DNA of 64,000 nt from JAJXWB01 sp037044955. GTDB lineage: Bacteria; Pseudomonadota; Alphaproteobacteria; Rhizobiales; Beijerinckiaceae. The notes below the pieces were generated by a model. The model made no database searches. It was not told the DNA's origin and worked only from the letters and a program-made list of their open reading frames with translations. The position numbers and the translations under genes are program-made. The DNA lies in assembly GCA_037044955.1 (NCBI GenBank), contig JBAOHX010000002.1:992001-1056000 (forward strand), in the 5' to 3' direction. This document shows, one piece after another, positions 9,360 through 18,830 of the stretch; position 1 is the first letter of the stretch; each line of letters starts with the position of its first letter.

Positions 9360-9893
9360 TCAGCAGAACAGCGCGAGCTTTTTGACGATCGGAAGATCGT
9401 CGAGACGCGCCAGCGCTTTCACGCGAGGATCGCGATCCAGACCGGGCGCAGGCGCCGGATGCGGCTTTTCCCACGGCGGGGCCGCCAGCGGCGGCGCGGA
9501 GGTTTGTGGCGCACGGGGGGCCTCGTCCGCCGCCGCGCCCGCGCCGGGCGGACGCAAGCCTGCGGTCTCGCGCTCCAGTTCGGCGCAGAGCGCGGGATGC
9601 GCGCCGTCCTCGCGCAGGCGCCAGGCGAGATCGCTCAGCCGCTCGGCAAGCGCGGCGTTCGCGCCGGCCGCTATGGGCGCCGCTGCGGGCTCCGCGGGGG
9701 CGGGCTGCGCGGCCATCGCCTCCAGCCGGTCGACGAGATCGGCGAGGCGCTGCGTCTCGGCGGCGCGCTGGCGGCGGGCGTATTCGAGCAGGAACCAGCG
9801 GCCGCGCGCCGTCTCCATGACCGCCTGTTCGATCATCGAATAATCCGCGCCCGAGAGGCCGGGCGGCGGCGTGATGAGGGTGAGGTCGTTCAA
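9360..9893 (-). CDS. conserved hypothetical protein
   Basis: Starting at TTG 9893 the product is 177 residues and begins with NDLTLITPPPGLSG, followed by a conserved block SMIEQAVMETARGRWFLLEYARRQR. A Pro/Ala-rich stretch and a basic C-terminus reading VKALARLDDLPIVKKL follow. I recall similar proteins with this GRWFLxEYARR block as unnamed Rhizobiales proteins. ATG 9980 is in frame and would add 29 residues of atypical composition; neither start has a good ribosome site. It is the last gene of the leftward run below the diguanylate cyclase. Confidence 0.5.
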   Translation of the reverse strand: MNDLTLITPPPGLSGADYSMIEQAVMETARGRWFLLEYARRQRAAETQRLADLVDRLEAMAAQPAPAEPAAAPIAAGANAALAERLSDLAWRLREDGAHPALCAELERETAGLRPPGAGAAADEAPRAPQTSAPPLAAPPWEKPHPAPAPGLDRDPRVKALARLDDLPIVKKLALFC

Positions 9894-10019
9894 GAAACGT
9901 CGGTCCAGCCCGCGAATCGCTTGGCAACAGCATCGGTCAAAGGACTGGGCTGGAATCCAAGCAAGGCGCCTTTTACGCATGGCCTTTCGCGAAAGTCCGC
10001 GACTTTCGCGGGCCGTGCG

Positions 10020-11204
10020 TCAGGCCGCCGCCGGCTGGCGCAGCATGTCGTGGCGCTGCGTGCGGTTGCGGCCGGCGCTCTTGGCGACGTAGAGCGCGGC
10101 GTCGGCGGCCTCGATCAGCCCCTCGAGCGTCGCGCTGCGGGTCGCGGCCGAGGAGACGCCGAAGCTCGCCGTGACCACGCCGCAGGGATTGCCCTCGTGC
10201 GGAATGCCGAGCGCGGCGATGGTGGCGCGAATGCGCTCGGCGACGATTTCGGCGACCTCCGCGTCGGTGTCGACGAGCAGCAGCAGGAATTCCTCGCCGC
10301 CCAGCCGGATCGCGACATCGGAGGTTTCGCGCAGTTCGGCCGTGGCGCAGGCGGCGATGCGCTTCAGGCATGTGTCGCCGCGCGTGTGGCCGTAGCGGTC
10401 GTTGAAGCTCTTGAAATGGTCGGCGTCGAAGATGATCGCCGCCACCTGCATCGGCGCGGCCTCCCACAGGGCGCGAGCGCGCTTGTCGAGGTAGCGGCGA
10501 TTGCCGAGCCCGGTCAGCGCGTCGACGTTGGCGTCGCTGTCGCTCATTTCCGCGCGCAACTGGTCGCGCACGGACAGGAGATAGAGCCGGCGCTGCTCGC
10601 GCCATACGAGATAGTTCGAGTTGACGATGACGCCGGCGATGCAGGCGTAGGTCACGGCGTTGACGACCATGATCGGCGCCGGCGTCTCGCCGCGCAGATT
10701 GCTGGCGAAGGCGATCATCAGGAAGATCGTCGCGGCGAGCCGGAAGCCGGTGCGGACCGGCATGCGCTGGATGGAGGCGACCGACAGGAAGATGACCGGG
10801 ACGAAATAGATGTATCGCGCGACATACGGCGAGGTCGTCAGGCAATAGATCGTCAGCACCTGCGCGGCCATCGCGACGGCGATCGAGGCCGCCAGGCCCT
10901 CGCGCCATCTCGGGCTGGAAACGGAGGGCATGACATGCGCGACGAACAGCATCCAGGGCGTGACGACGAGCAGGTGCAGCGCGGTGGCGAGCAGGAACGT
11001 GTCGGGGGCGAGCAGATATTCGCAGACGATGAACAGGTTGTAGATGAGCGCGGCGCGCACCGTGGTCTTGACCAGGAAGCGCGCGCGGCGCGGGCCGGTC
11101 TCGCGCTCGTAGCGTTCCTCGAGCGCAGGCGGAAAGGCGGCGGCCTCCCGTCGCGCGGCGACGAGTTCCTCCACATCCTGCAACAAGAGACCCCGCTGGC
11201 CCAT
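10020..11204 (-). CDS. membrane-bound diguanylate cyclase (GGDEF)
   Basis: The N-terminal half has about six hydrophobic spans, a probable membrane sensor, and the C-terminal half (from about residue 225) is a GGDEF domain. It begins DALTGLGNRRYLDKR, contains FDADHFKSFNDRYGH for metal and nucleotide binding, and carries the active-site signature GGEEF in RLGGEEFLLLL. It should make cyclic di-GMP from two GTP, controlling motility or attachment. No RxxD inhibitory site lies directly before the signature. ATG 11204 is preferred over 11237 because GGGACGGG precedes it. Confidence 0.88.
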   Translation of the reverse strand: MGQRGLLLQDVEELVAARREAAAFPPALEERYERETGPRRARFLVKTTVRAALIYNLFIVCEYLLAPDTFLLATALHLLVVTPWMLFVAHVMPSVSSPRWREGLAASIAVAMAAQVLTIYCLTTSPYVARYIYFVPVIFLSVASIQRMPVRTGFRLAATIFLMIAFASNLRGETPAPIMVVNAVTYACIAGVIVNSNYLVWREQRRLYLLSVRDQLRAEMSDSDANVDALTGLGNRRYLDKRARALWEAAPMQVAAIIFDADHFKSFNDRYGHTRGDTCLKRIAACATAELRETSDVAIRLGGEEFLLLLVDTDAEVAEIVAERIRATIAALGIPHEGNPCGVVTASFGVSSAATRSATLEGLIEAADAALYVAKSAGRNRTQRHDMLRQPAAA

Positions 11205-11339
11205 GTCCCGTCCCGTCGTCGCTGCGTCGATTCGCATCGTTGCGACGAAGGGCCAGTCTTTACTTTCAGCCGTTAAATTTGTGCGAGAATTTCAGAACAA
11301 TTTGAAGTAACGCAACGTCAGACCCGCCGCGTTTCGTGA

Positions 11340-12403
11340 CTATTTCCCGTCGCCGAACAGAAAAGGCGCGACATCCTTTACGCCGGGTTGCCGCAGCGCG
11401 GCGAAGGGCATGGGCCGGCACACCGCCATGGCGGAGAGGCCGATGCGCGTCGTCAACATGCCGTTGAGCACGCCTTCGCCGAGCCGCGCCGAAAGGCGCG
11501 CGGCGATGCCGTGGCCGACGACCTGCTGCACCAGCGAATCGCCGATGGCCATGCCGCCGGTGATCGCCAGATGCGCGCCGACGGAGCGCGCGAGCCGCAG
11601 GAAGCCGAGCAGGCCCGGACGCCCGCCGTAGATTTCGGCGATGCGCCGCAGGAGCCGGATCGCCTGCGCGCCGACGAACAGCACGTCGACCAGCGCGCGC
11701 GGGCTGATGGCGGTGACCATCGAGACGCGCTTGGCGGCGGCCGCGATCTCGCGATTGGCTTCGGCGTCGAGCGGCGCCATGAGGTTGCGTTCGGCGATGT
11801 CGACGAGATCGCGGCCATCGACGATCTCGCGCGTGAGATCCTTGACCAGCGCGCGGGCGCGCGCCGTGTCGGGCCTGCCGGCGTAGAGCGACAGCAGTTC
11901 GCCGGCGCCCGCGCGCGCGGCGTCGCGGTCGTCGGCATCGCGCGCGCTTGCGCGAGCGCGGCGTGCAGGGTGGCGATGCGGCGCTGGCGGAAGATCGCGC
12001 GCAATTCGCGCAAGGCCAGCGCGAGCAGCGCGAGGACGATGGCCGCCGCGAGGCCGACGCCGATCCAGCCGAGCGTCGCGGAGCGCGCGAACAGGTCCTC
12101 GACCACGCGCGTCGCCCACAGGCCGAGCGCCAGCGAGACGAGGCCGCCGAGCGCCGACCAGAGCAGGCCGCCCCATGAGAGCAAGGCGCGCGCGCGCATG
12201 CCGCGCGACTGCGCGATTTCCGTCGCCTCCTCGGCGTCGCGGGGTTCGACGGGCTCGTCGCCGGGCGCGAAGGCGTCGGGCGTCGTCTCGACGATCACGC
12301 CGCCCTTTCGCGGGTCCTGCGTCGGCGTCGCGCCGTCGGCGACGACGATGCGCTCGTCGTCGAGGCGGAAGGCGCGCGGCCGCTGGCGTTCGTCTCCGCT
12401 CAT
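11340..12403 (-). CDS. ycjF: YcjF/DUF697 (TIGR01620-type) membrane protein, frame break near 11940
   Basis: About 354 residues once a frame break in a CG-repeat near 11940 is bridged; here one base is probably missing (or two extra), unlike most breaks in the window. Two hydrophobic segments lie near residues 70-125. The C-terminal half contains the DUF697 region: SPRALVDVLFVGAQAIRLLRRIAEIYGGRPG and GHGIAARLSARLGEGVLNGMLTTRIGLSAM. Its partner ycjX lies 24 bases upstream on the same strand, the usual pairing. The function of the pair is not established; it is often linked to envelope stress. Confidence 0.8.
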
Positions 12404-12427
12404 CGCCGGTCGCTCATCTGCGATCTC

Positions 12428-13924
12428 TCATGGCAAGCGGTCTCCGAGAAGGAACTCCAGCGCGCGATCGAGGCGGATGGAAGGCAGGGGCAGGGGGTCG
12501 CCGTCCTTCGCCAGGCGCGGCGGCGGCGGGCGGAAGCGCACGAAGCGATAGTCGGCCGCGCCTTCGGCCAGGCCGAGGCCGTCGCCACGAAACACCGCTT
12601 TCGGGTCGGCCGGCAATTCGCCGGGAAAGATCGCGACCTCGCCCTTGCCGTCGAACGTCTCGCCGTCGATGCGCTCGCCGGGCAGGGGCGTGCCGACGAT
12701 GGCGTCGAGTTCGGTCTTCTCGGCCAGCAGACGCCCCTGCTTCACGCGCGCCTCGCGCGTCGCGCGCACCGCGGCCATCGCCACGACATCGACATGCGCG
12801 CCGACATCCTCCGCGCGCGCGATCGCGCGCGCGGTGAGGAGGCGCAGAATATTCTCGAGCCTGTCGTGGCTCGTGTGATGCAGATGATCCGCCTTCGTGG
12901 CGGCGAAAAGGATGCGGTCGATCTTCGGGCGAAAGATCTTCGATGCGAAACCCGAACGTCCCGCGCGGAACGCGACGAGAATTTCGGACAGCGCGGTTTC
13001 GAGGTCGCGCACGGCGGCGGGGCCGGAGTTCAGCGCGGACAATGCGTCGACCAGCACGATCTGGCGGTCGAGCCGCGCGAAATGATCGCGGAAGAACGGT
13101 TTGACGACGCGCGCCTTGTAGGCCTCGTAGCGGCGCTCCATCATCGCGGCGAGCGAGCCTTGCCCAAACTCCATGCCTTCTTCCACACGCAGCGGCGCGA
13201 AGGTGAGCGCCGGCGAGCCTTCGAGGTCGCCCGGCATGAGGAAGCGGCCGGGCGGCAGCGTGGACAGCGCGTAGGCGTCGGCGCGCGCGGCGCGCAGATA
13301 GGCGGTGAAGAGTTCGGCGAGACGCTTGGCTTCGCTCTCGCTCTCGTCGGCGTCCGCCGCCACGCCCAGCGTCGCGCCGCGCCATTCGGCGGCGAAGGGG
13401 GCGCGCGCAGCGGCCGCGCTGGCGTCCAGCGTCTCGCGCGACCATTGCGCGTAGGATTTCGCCAGCAGCGGCAGGTCGAGCAGCCATTCGCCGGGATAGT
13501 CGACGATGTCGAGCGTCAGCTCCGAGGCCCCCTGCCGCATGCCCTTGCGCCGCTCGAATTCGAGCGTGATGCGCAGTTCGGAAATGCGGCGCGTCGAGTC
13601 CGGCCAGTGACGATCTTCGCCCGTCAGCGCCGCGAGATGATCCTCGTAGGCGAAGCGCGGCACGTGGTCGTCCGGCTGCGGCTGCAATTTCGCGCGCATC
13701 AGGCGGCCCTCGGCGTGCACGCGAAACACCGGCAGCACGCGCTCGCCGTCCCGCGCGGCGGCGCTCGCGCGCAGGAGATTCTGGACGAGCGCGGTGATGA
13801 ACACGGTCTTGCCCGCGCGCGACAGGCCGGTGACGCCGAGGCGCAGGCCCGTGCCCTTCACGTAGTCGGCGAGCGACGACGCGGCGACGCGGGTCTCGAA
13901 CAAGAGATCGGACAGGATCGACAC
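12428..13924 (-). CDS. ycjX: YcjX-family GTP/ATP-binding protein
   Basis: A 498-residue cytoplasmic P-loop protein. The Walker A motif is GLSRAGKT (residues about 30-37), in the setting LGVTGLSRAGKTVFITALVQNLL, and DIVDYPGEWLL is the probable Walker B/switch region. A conserved later block reads FAATKADHLHHTSHDRLENILRLL. YcjX proteins are phage-shock or stress-associated GTPase-like proteins, nearly always followed by ycjF, as here. GTG 13924 is chosen because the family begins directly with SILSDLLFETRVA and no ATG exists nearby in frame. Confidence 0.88.
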   Translation of the reverse strand: MSILSDLLFETRVAASSLADYVKGTGLRLGVTGLSRAGKTVFITALVQNLLRASAAARDGERVLPVFRVHAEGRLMRAKLQPQPDDHVPRFAYEDHLAALTGEDRHWPDSTRRISELRITLEFERRKGMRQGASELTLDIVDYPGEWLLDLPLLAKSYAQWSRETLDASAAAARAPFAAEWRGATLGVAADADESESEAKRLAELFTAYLRAARADAYALSTLPPGRFLMPGDLEGSPALTFAPLRVEEGMEFGQGSLAAMMERRYEAYKARVVKPFFRDHFARLDRQIVLVDALSALNSGPAAVRDLETALSEILVAFRAGRSGFASKIFRPKIDRILFAATKADHLHHTSHDRLENILRLLTARAIARAEDVGAHVDVVAMAAVRATREARVKQGRLLAEKTELDAIVGTPLPGERIDGETFDGKGEVAIFPGELPADPKAVFRGDGLGLAEGAADYRFVRFRPPPPRLAKDGDPLPLPSIRLDRALEFLLGDRLP

Positions 13925-14049
13925 GTCTGGCTCCGGCGGCGGCGCCTCCGAGATAAGCGCTGGCCGGGCTGTTTGCCAACGGGCGCCCCGGGTTTTGGCG
14001 CTGCGGCGCATTTGGGCATGGCGGCGGCGCGTCAATGCGGCGCGCGCCG

Positions 14050-15066
14050 CTATTTCGCGCGCGCCGCGATCGTCGCCGCCGCCGCATCGACCAGCGCCTG
14101 CGTCGCGCGCAGCGGGCCGATCTCGACGGCCGCCATGTTGAACAGCGCCTTGGCGAAATTCGGCGTCGGCTTGCCGTCTGCGTCGAACAGCGCGAGATCG
14201 GCGTCGGGGCCGGATGCGACGCCCGCCGCGATATTGGTCGCGTAATTGGCGATGCGTTGCGTCTCCGGCGCGCAGGAGAATTTCGGCAGCGGCGGCAGGC
14301 TCGCGCCGATGCGCGGATCGGGGCCCATCGCCACGCCGGGATAGGGCAGCATGGCGAGGCGCACGGGAGCGAGGGCTTTCGACGCGTTTGCTTCCATCGC
14401 GCCCATGCCGGCGACGATGGTCGGCGTCTTCATCATCGCGCCTGCGCGGTCGGGCACGACGGAGCGGCGCACGCCCGCGATCCTGCCGCGTTTCTTCGCG
14501 CCCATCGCCGGCCGGCGCGCCGCCAGCCAGCGTGCGCGAAGCGTCGAGCCGAGGCCATGCGTGGTGAGGCCCTTCGGCTCCGGGCCGAGCAGCCTGCGGC
14601 CGGCAACGCGCCGCGCGGGCGCGCGCATCGCCACGGGGGCGAGGCATTGCGCCGGCGCCCAGCGCTGCACGATGGCGCGCGCCGTGCGCAGGTTGAAGTC
14701 GATGTAATAGCGCCGCAGCAATTGCGCCGCGCCCGCCGCGCCTTCCGCCGCCGAAGCGAAGGCGACATGGCCTTCGGCGTCGGCGGCGATCTCGCCGGTC
14801 CAGCCCGCCTTCTTCACGCACCAGTAATTGTTGAGCCGCACGCAGCGCGACAGGCCCTTGAAGTCGCGGCCGAGCGCCAGCGCGAGCGCCTGTTCGGGCG
14901 GCAGGTCGAGATGCAGCGCGCCCTGGCGGCGCCAATTGTCGACGGCGCGTTCGGCGGGGCGATAGGCGGGCGCGAAAAACCGCTCGGCGCGCAGCGCATC
15001 GGGCCAGGACGGCAGCGACGCCGAGGCCAGAAGCGACATGCCGAGCGCGAACAATTCAAGCGTCAT
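14050..15066 (-). CDS. secreted protein resembling phage P5-type structural/muramidase domain
   Basis: A 338-residue protein with a short hydrophobic N-terminus likely to be a signal peptide. Residues about 75-145 carry a motif set known from P5-like structural proteins and related lytic domains: LNNYWCVKKAGW, GHVAFASAAEGAAGAAQLLRRYYI and IVQRWAPAQC. The remaining 190 residues match nothing I can name and keep a single late cysteine (KFSCAPETQR). It may act on peptidoglycan, but I see no proven catalytic residue. It lies between ycjX and sixA on the same strand, with about 125 bases to the former. Confidence 0.6.
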   Translation of the reverse strand: MTLELFALGMSLLASASLPSWPDALRAERFFAPAYRPAERAVDNWRRQGALHLDLPPEQALALALGRDFKGLSRCVRLNNYWCVKKAGWTGEIAADAEGHVAFASAAEGAAGAAQLLRRYYIDFNLRTARAIVQRWAPAQCLAPVAMRAPARRVAGRRLLGPEPKGLTTHGLGSTLRARWLAARRPAMGAKKRGRIAGVRRSVVPDRAGAMMKTPTIVAGMGAMEANASKALAPVRLAMLPYPGVAMGPDPRIGASLPPLPKFSCAPETQRIANYATNIAAGVASGPDADLALFDADGKPTPNFAKALFNMAAVEIGPLRATQALVDAAAATIAARAK

Positions 15067-15102
15067 GCAGACGCCTCACGGAAGCGTCCTGGCGCGGACG
15101 CC

Positions 15103-15636
15103 TCAATCGAGATCGTCCACGCCTTCCACCAGCATGGAGGGCGTGATGAAACGTTCGAGCCTGCCGTCGCCCCATTTGACGCTCGCCCAGGGCTTGTCGC
15201 CGAAATCGACCAGCGCCAGGCCGGAGGTCGGATATTTCATTTCCATATGCGCCAGCGCCTGCTGATCGCCTGAACTGCAGATGCGCAGGGCGAATTCGGC
15301 GAGGCCGGGATTGTGACAGATAACGAGCATGGTCTGCACGAGTTCCGGCGTCTTGTGCAGTTCGGCCATCAGGATGAAATCCTCGGCCATGTAGAGCGCG
15401 GGGTCGATCAGCGTCTTGAAGCGGCGGCCGGTCTCGGCCATCAGGCAGTCCAGCGTTTCCCGGGTGCGATGCGCGTCGGAGACGACCGCCAGATTGGGGA
15501 TGAGCTTTTCCTCGACGAGATAGCGCCCGACGCGCGCGGCGTCCTCGCGCCCGCGCCTCGTCAGCGGACGTTCTCGATCGCCTCCGCCGGCTTCGCGGGC
15601 GGCCTTGGCGTGACGGAGCAGGACGAGACGATGCAT
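15103..15636 (-). CDS. sixA: SixA-type phosphohistidine phosphatase
   Basis: A 177-residue histidine-phosphatase family protein of SixA length. The catalytic RHG-type motif is LVLLRHAKA at the very N-terminus; ERPLTRRGREDA follows, and the second conserved histidine is in LVICHNPGL (residues about 115-123). SixA removes phosphate from histidines of phosphotransfer proteins. No phosphorelay HPt gene is adjacent, so the target is unknown. It is upstream of the P5-like gene with a 36-base gap and may be co-transcribed with it. Confidence 0.85.
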   Translation of the reverse strand: MHRLVLLRHAKAAREAGGGDRERPLTRRGREDAARVGRYLVEEKLIPNLAVVSDAHRTRETLDCLMAETGRRFKTLIDPALYMAEDFILMAELHKTPELVQTMLVICHNPGLAEFALRICSSGDQQALAHMEMKYPTSGLALVDFGDKPWASVKWGDGRLERFITPSMLVEGVDDLD

Positions 15637-15746
15637 GGGGCAAGGCTAGCGATTCCCCGGCCGAAATGCGAGGGGAGGGCGCGCGCTTGCCTTTCCGCGC
15701 TGCAGCACGCAGAAATGGGCGAAACGAACCGCCACGGAAACTTCCC

Positions 15747-15983
15747 ATGCCGCTCTACGCCTATCGCTGCGAGGATTGCGACAATCGCTTCGAGACGCTC
15801 GTGCGCTCCGGCGAAACGCCGGAATGCCCGTCCTGCGCCTCCACGCATCTCGACCGCCAGCTATCGCTGATCGCGAAGCCCGCGCCCGGCGGCGAGGGCG
15901 GGGGTATGGATATGGGCGCCTGCGACACGGCGGGCGGCTGCGGCATGTGCCCGGCGATGGCGGGCATGGGGGCGTGCGGGTAG
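15747..15983 (+). CDS. FmdB-family zinc-ribbon protein
   Basis: A 78-residue protein beginning MPLYAYRCEDCDNRFE, the hallmark of the FmdB regulatory-type zinc ribbon. The metal site is C-x2-C (CEDC) and C-x2-C (CPSC). The C-terminal tail is Gly/Met/Cys-rich (GGCGMCPAMAGMGACG). The family was first linked to formamidase regulation; its true function is open. ATG 15747 is fixed by the conserved N-terminus. It is divergent from sixA. Confidence 0.85.
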   Translation: MPLYAYRCEDCDNRFETLVRSGETPECPSCASTHLDRQLSLIAKPAPGGEGGGMDMGACDTAGGCGMCPAMAGMGACG

Positions 15984-15985
15984 CG

Positions 15986-16130
15986 TCACGCATGTCATCC
16001 CGGCCAGACAGAAGTCGCCTATAGGCGACTTCGTCAGAAAGCGAAGCGAAGCGAGAGCCGGGATCCATATTGTCAGCGGAGCGCTGGATCCCGGATCGCC
16101 CTGCGGGCGTCCGGGATGACAGTCGCGGTG
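15986..16130. repeat. interspersed repeat with GTCATCCCGG / CCGGGATGACA ends
   Basis: The element begins GTCATCCCGGCC and ends GTCCGGGATGACAG, inverted copies of each other. Inner parts include AGTCGCCTATAGGCGACTT and GGGATCC blocks that also pair. A shorter relative lies at 17027-17118, so the two flank the alpha/beta hydrolase gene. No coding potential was seen. Confidence 0.8.
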
Positions 16131-16141
16131 CGGAGGGAAGC

Positions 16142-17020
16142 ATGACCGACGACCTTTTCGCGCCGCTCGGCCAGCGCCGGATCGTCTCCGCCAACGGCGT
16201 CGATTTCGAGCTGTGGGAAAGCGGCGCGGGCGAAAAATTCGCGCTGCTTCTGCACGGCTTTCCGGAACACGCGATCTCCTGGCGCTTTCAGGCGCCGTTG
16301 CTCGCGTCGATGGGCTATCGCGTGTGGGTCGTCAACCAGCGCGGCTACGGCGGCACGACGACGCCGGCGGAACGCAAGGCCTATTCGCTGAAGAACCTGA
16401 CGGAAGACGTCGCCGCGCTGATCGACGCTTCCGGCGCGAAAACGACGACGTTGATCGCGCACGACTGGGGCGCGCTCGTCGCCTGGACGTTCGCCGCGCG
16501 AAAAATGCGGCCGCTGGAAAAGCTCGTCATCTGCAACGTGCCGCATCCCCTGTGCTTCAAGCGCGAATATCAGCGCAATCCGAAGCAGAGGAAGAAGTCG
16601 TGGTACACGCGCTTCTTCCAGATCCCGTGGCTGCCGGAGACCCTGCTCGGCCGCAAGGGCGGCGCGCCCATCGCCAAGATGCTGCGCGACACCAGCGCCA
16701 ACCGCGCCAATTTTCCGCGTGAGATTCTTTCGATCTACGCCGCCAACGCCGCGCGCCCCGGCGGCTTGCGCGCGATGATCAACTGGTATCGCTGCGCCAT
16801 GAACGATCTGATGGCGGCGAACGATCTCGGCGCAAAGATCGAGGTTCCGACGCTGATCTGCTGGGGCGAAAAGGATGTCGCGCTGGAAGTGTCGACGCTC
16901 GACGGCGTGGACCAGTATGTGCGCGACGTGAAGATCGTGCGGCTGCCGAAAGCCTCGCACTGGGTGCAGCAGGACGCGCCGGACGAGGTGAACGCGGCGA
17001 TCAGGGAATTTCTGCCGTAG
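16142..17020 (+). CDS. alpha/beta hydrolase, epoxide hydrolase / haloalkane dehalogenase-like
   Basis: A 292-residue alpha/beta hydrolase. The oxyanion-hole motif is HGFPEHAISW; the nucleophile elbow is AHDWGALVAW, so the nucleophile is aspartate, as in epoxide hydrolases and haloalkane dehalogenases. The late aspartate is likely in CWGEKDVAL and the catalytic histidine in KASHWVQQD. Substrate unknown. ATG 16142 follows GGAGGGAAGC. Repeats flank it on both sides. Confidence 0.85.
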   Translation: MTDDLFAPLGQRRIVSANGVDFELWESGAGEKFALLLHGFPEHAISWRFQAPLLASMGYRVWVVNQRGYGGTTTPAERKAYSLKNLTEDVAALIDASGAKTTTLIAHDWGALVAWTFAARKMRPLEKLVICNVPHPLCFKREYQRNPKQRKKSWYTRFFQIPWLPETLLGRKGGAPIAKMLRDTSANRANFPREILSIYAANAARPGGLRAMINWYRCAMNDLMAANDLGAKIEVPTLICWGEKDVALEVSTLDGVDQYVRDVKIVRLPKASHWVQQDAPDEVNAAIREFLP

Positions 17021-17026
17021 GCCGCT

Positions 17027-17118
17027 CTGTCATCCCGGCCGGAGAGCCGGGATCCAGCGCGCCGGAATGCTGTGTCTGGATCCCGGATCGACGGCTTTGC
17101 CGCCGTCCGGGATGACAG
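17027..17118. repeat. interspersed repeat with GTCATCCCGG / CCGGGATGACA ends
   Basis: Inverted ends TGTCATCCCGGCC and CCGGGATGACAG enclose a GATCCCGG-rich core; it is a shorter relative of the copy at 15986. It lies between the convergent hydrolase and cold-shock genes, directly after both stops, and may end transcription from each side. Confidence 0.8.
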
Positions 17119-17123
17119 TTGGC

Positions 17124-17333
17124 TCAGACCGGCTTGAGCTGATCCGCGGACGACTTGCCCGAGCGGCGGTCGGCGACCAGCTCGTAGCTGATCTTCTGAC
17201 CTTCGTTCAGGCCGTTGAGGCCCGCGCGCTCGACCGCGGAAATGTGGACGAAAACGTCCGGTCCGCCCGCGTCGGGCTGAATGAAGCCGAAGCCCTTCTG
17301 GGCGTTGAACCATTTGACAGTGCCAGTCGCCAT
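17124..17333 (-). CDS. cold-shock domain protein (CspA family)
   Basis: A 69-residue single cold-shock domain. RNP-1 reads KGFGFIQ and RNP-2 reads VFVHISAVE, after the standard start TGTVKWFNAQ. The protein binds single-stranded RNA or DNA and acts as an RNA chaperone or antiterminator. ATG 17333 is fixed by the conserved N-terminus. The 213 bases upstream, to the end of the VWA gene, hold no gene and probably contain its promoter and leader. Confidence 0.93.
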   Translation of the reverse strand: MATGTVKWFNAQKGFGFIQPDAGGPDVFVHISAVERAGLNGLNEGQKISYELVADRRSGKSSADQLKPV

Positions 17334-17546
17334 TTCATGTTCCTGAGTTGAACCGAGAAGGTTCAAATGGCCGCGAGCTTGCGTCCATTTTCTATCGAAT
17401 TAGGGAGGTTTCTTGCAGAGCCCAAGCCTTCCTTCAAGGAAAAAACGCCGGGCAAGCGCGTCTTCGTCTGCAATCCGATCGTGCGAACATACCAGAAACG
17501 CAAGTTGCGCGCAAATCGCGCAGCTCTCTTGCGGCGGGGTAGGCCG

Positions 17547-18723
17547 CTACCGCACCAGCTCCTTCATCGCGCCGTCGAGCCCTTCCAGCGTCAGCGGATA
17601 CATCCTGTTGGTCATCAGGCGCTGGATCATCTTGATCGACTGCGTGTAATTCCACTGGTTCTCCGGCACCGGATTGATCCAGACGGCGTGCGGATAGGTG
17701 CGCGTCACGCGCTCGAGCCAGACGTAGCCCGGCTCTTCGTTCATGTGCTCGACGGAGCCGCCGGGCTGGGTGATCTCGTAAGGGCTCATCGAGGCGTCGC
17801 CGACGATCACCACCTTGTAGTCGTGCGGATAGGTGTGCAGCACCTGCCAGAGCGCCGTCTTGTCGGTGAAGCGCCGCGTGTTCTGCTTCCACACGCCCTC
17901 GTAGAGGCAGTTGTGGAAATAGAAATGCTCCATGTGCTTGAACTCGGTCTTGCACGCGGAGAAGAGTTCCTCGACCTGCTTGATGTGCCAGTCCATCGAG
18001 CCGCCGATGTCGAAGAACAGCAGCACCTTCACGGCGTTGCGGCGCTCGGGCCGCAGCTTGATGTCGAGCCAGCCCTGCTTGGCGGTGTCGCGGATGGTCG
18101 AATTCGAGATCGAGTTCGTCCGGCGCGCCGGTGCGCGCGAACTTGCGCAGACGGCGCAGCGCGATCTTGATGTTGCGCGTGCCGATCTCGGTGTCGCCGT
18201 CGAGGTCCTTGAACTCGCGCTTGTCCCAAACCTTCACCGCGCGACGGTGGCGGCTCTCCTTTTGCCCGATGCGGATGCCTTCGGGATTGTAGCCGTAGGC
18301 GCCGAACGGCGAGGTGCCGGCCGTGCCGATCCATTTGCTGCCGCCCTGGTGGCGGCCCTTCTGCTCTTCCAGACGCTTCTTCAGCGTCTCCATCAGCTTG
18401 TCCCAGCCCATGGCCTCGAGCTGCGCCTTCTCCTCGTCGGTGAGGTATTTCTCGGCGAGCTTCTTCAGCCATTCCTCGGGGATTTCCGCCTTCTCCATGG
18501 CGTCGAGCAGGCTTTCGAGCCCCTTGAAGATCGTGCCGAACACGCGGTCGAACTTGTCGAGGTTGCGCTCGTCCTTCACCAGGCAGGCGCGGGAGAGATA
18601 GTAGAAATCCTCGACGGATTTCTCGGCCAGATCCTGGTCGAGCGCCTCCATGAGGGTGAGATATTCGCGCAAGGTGACCGGGACCTGGGCGTCGCGAAGG
18701 GATGTGAAGAATTGCAGGAACAT
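17547..18723 (-). CDS. CoxE-like VWA-domain protein, partner of MoxR (one frameshift)
   Basis: About 391 residues after removing one extra base near 18107. The N-terminal half has a conserved FYYLSRACLVKDERNLDKFDRVF block and a Lys/Glu-rich helical stretch. The C-terminal half is a VWA domain with the metal site DIGGSMD in VLLFFDIGGSMDWHIKQ and a second strand VVIVGDASMSP. Such proteins work with a MoxR AAA+ ATPase as chaperone modules that insert metals or assemble complexes. The moxR gene lies 520 bases away on the other strand, with a cytochrome c gene between them. Confidence 0.85.
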
Positions 18724-18830
18724 GGGGCGGAATGTGCCATGCGGCGGCGCCGAGGTCGAGGGCGCGGCGCGCGGGGCAGCGTTGACCCCGCGCATTGCCT
18801 CGGGCGCGCGGCGCGGCCATCCTGCCGGCC

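Noticed and set aside
8565..11276. A 903-codon plus-strand open frame
   Set aside because: It is antisense to the SDR, the hypothetical protein and the diguanylate cyclase, all with clear family motifs; long antisense frames are expected at this GC content and codon bias.
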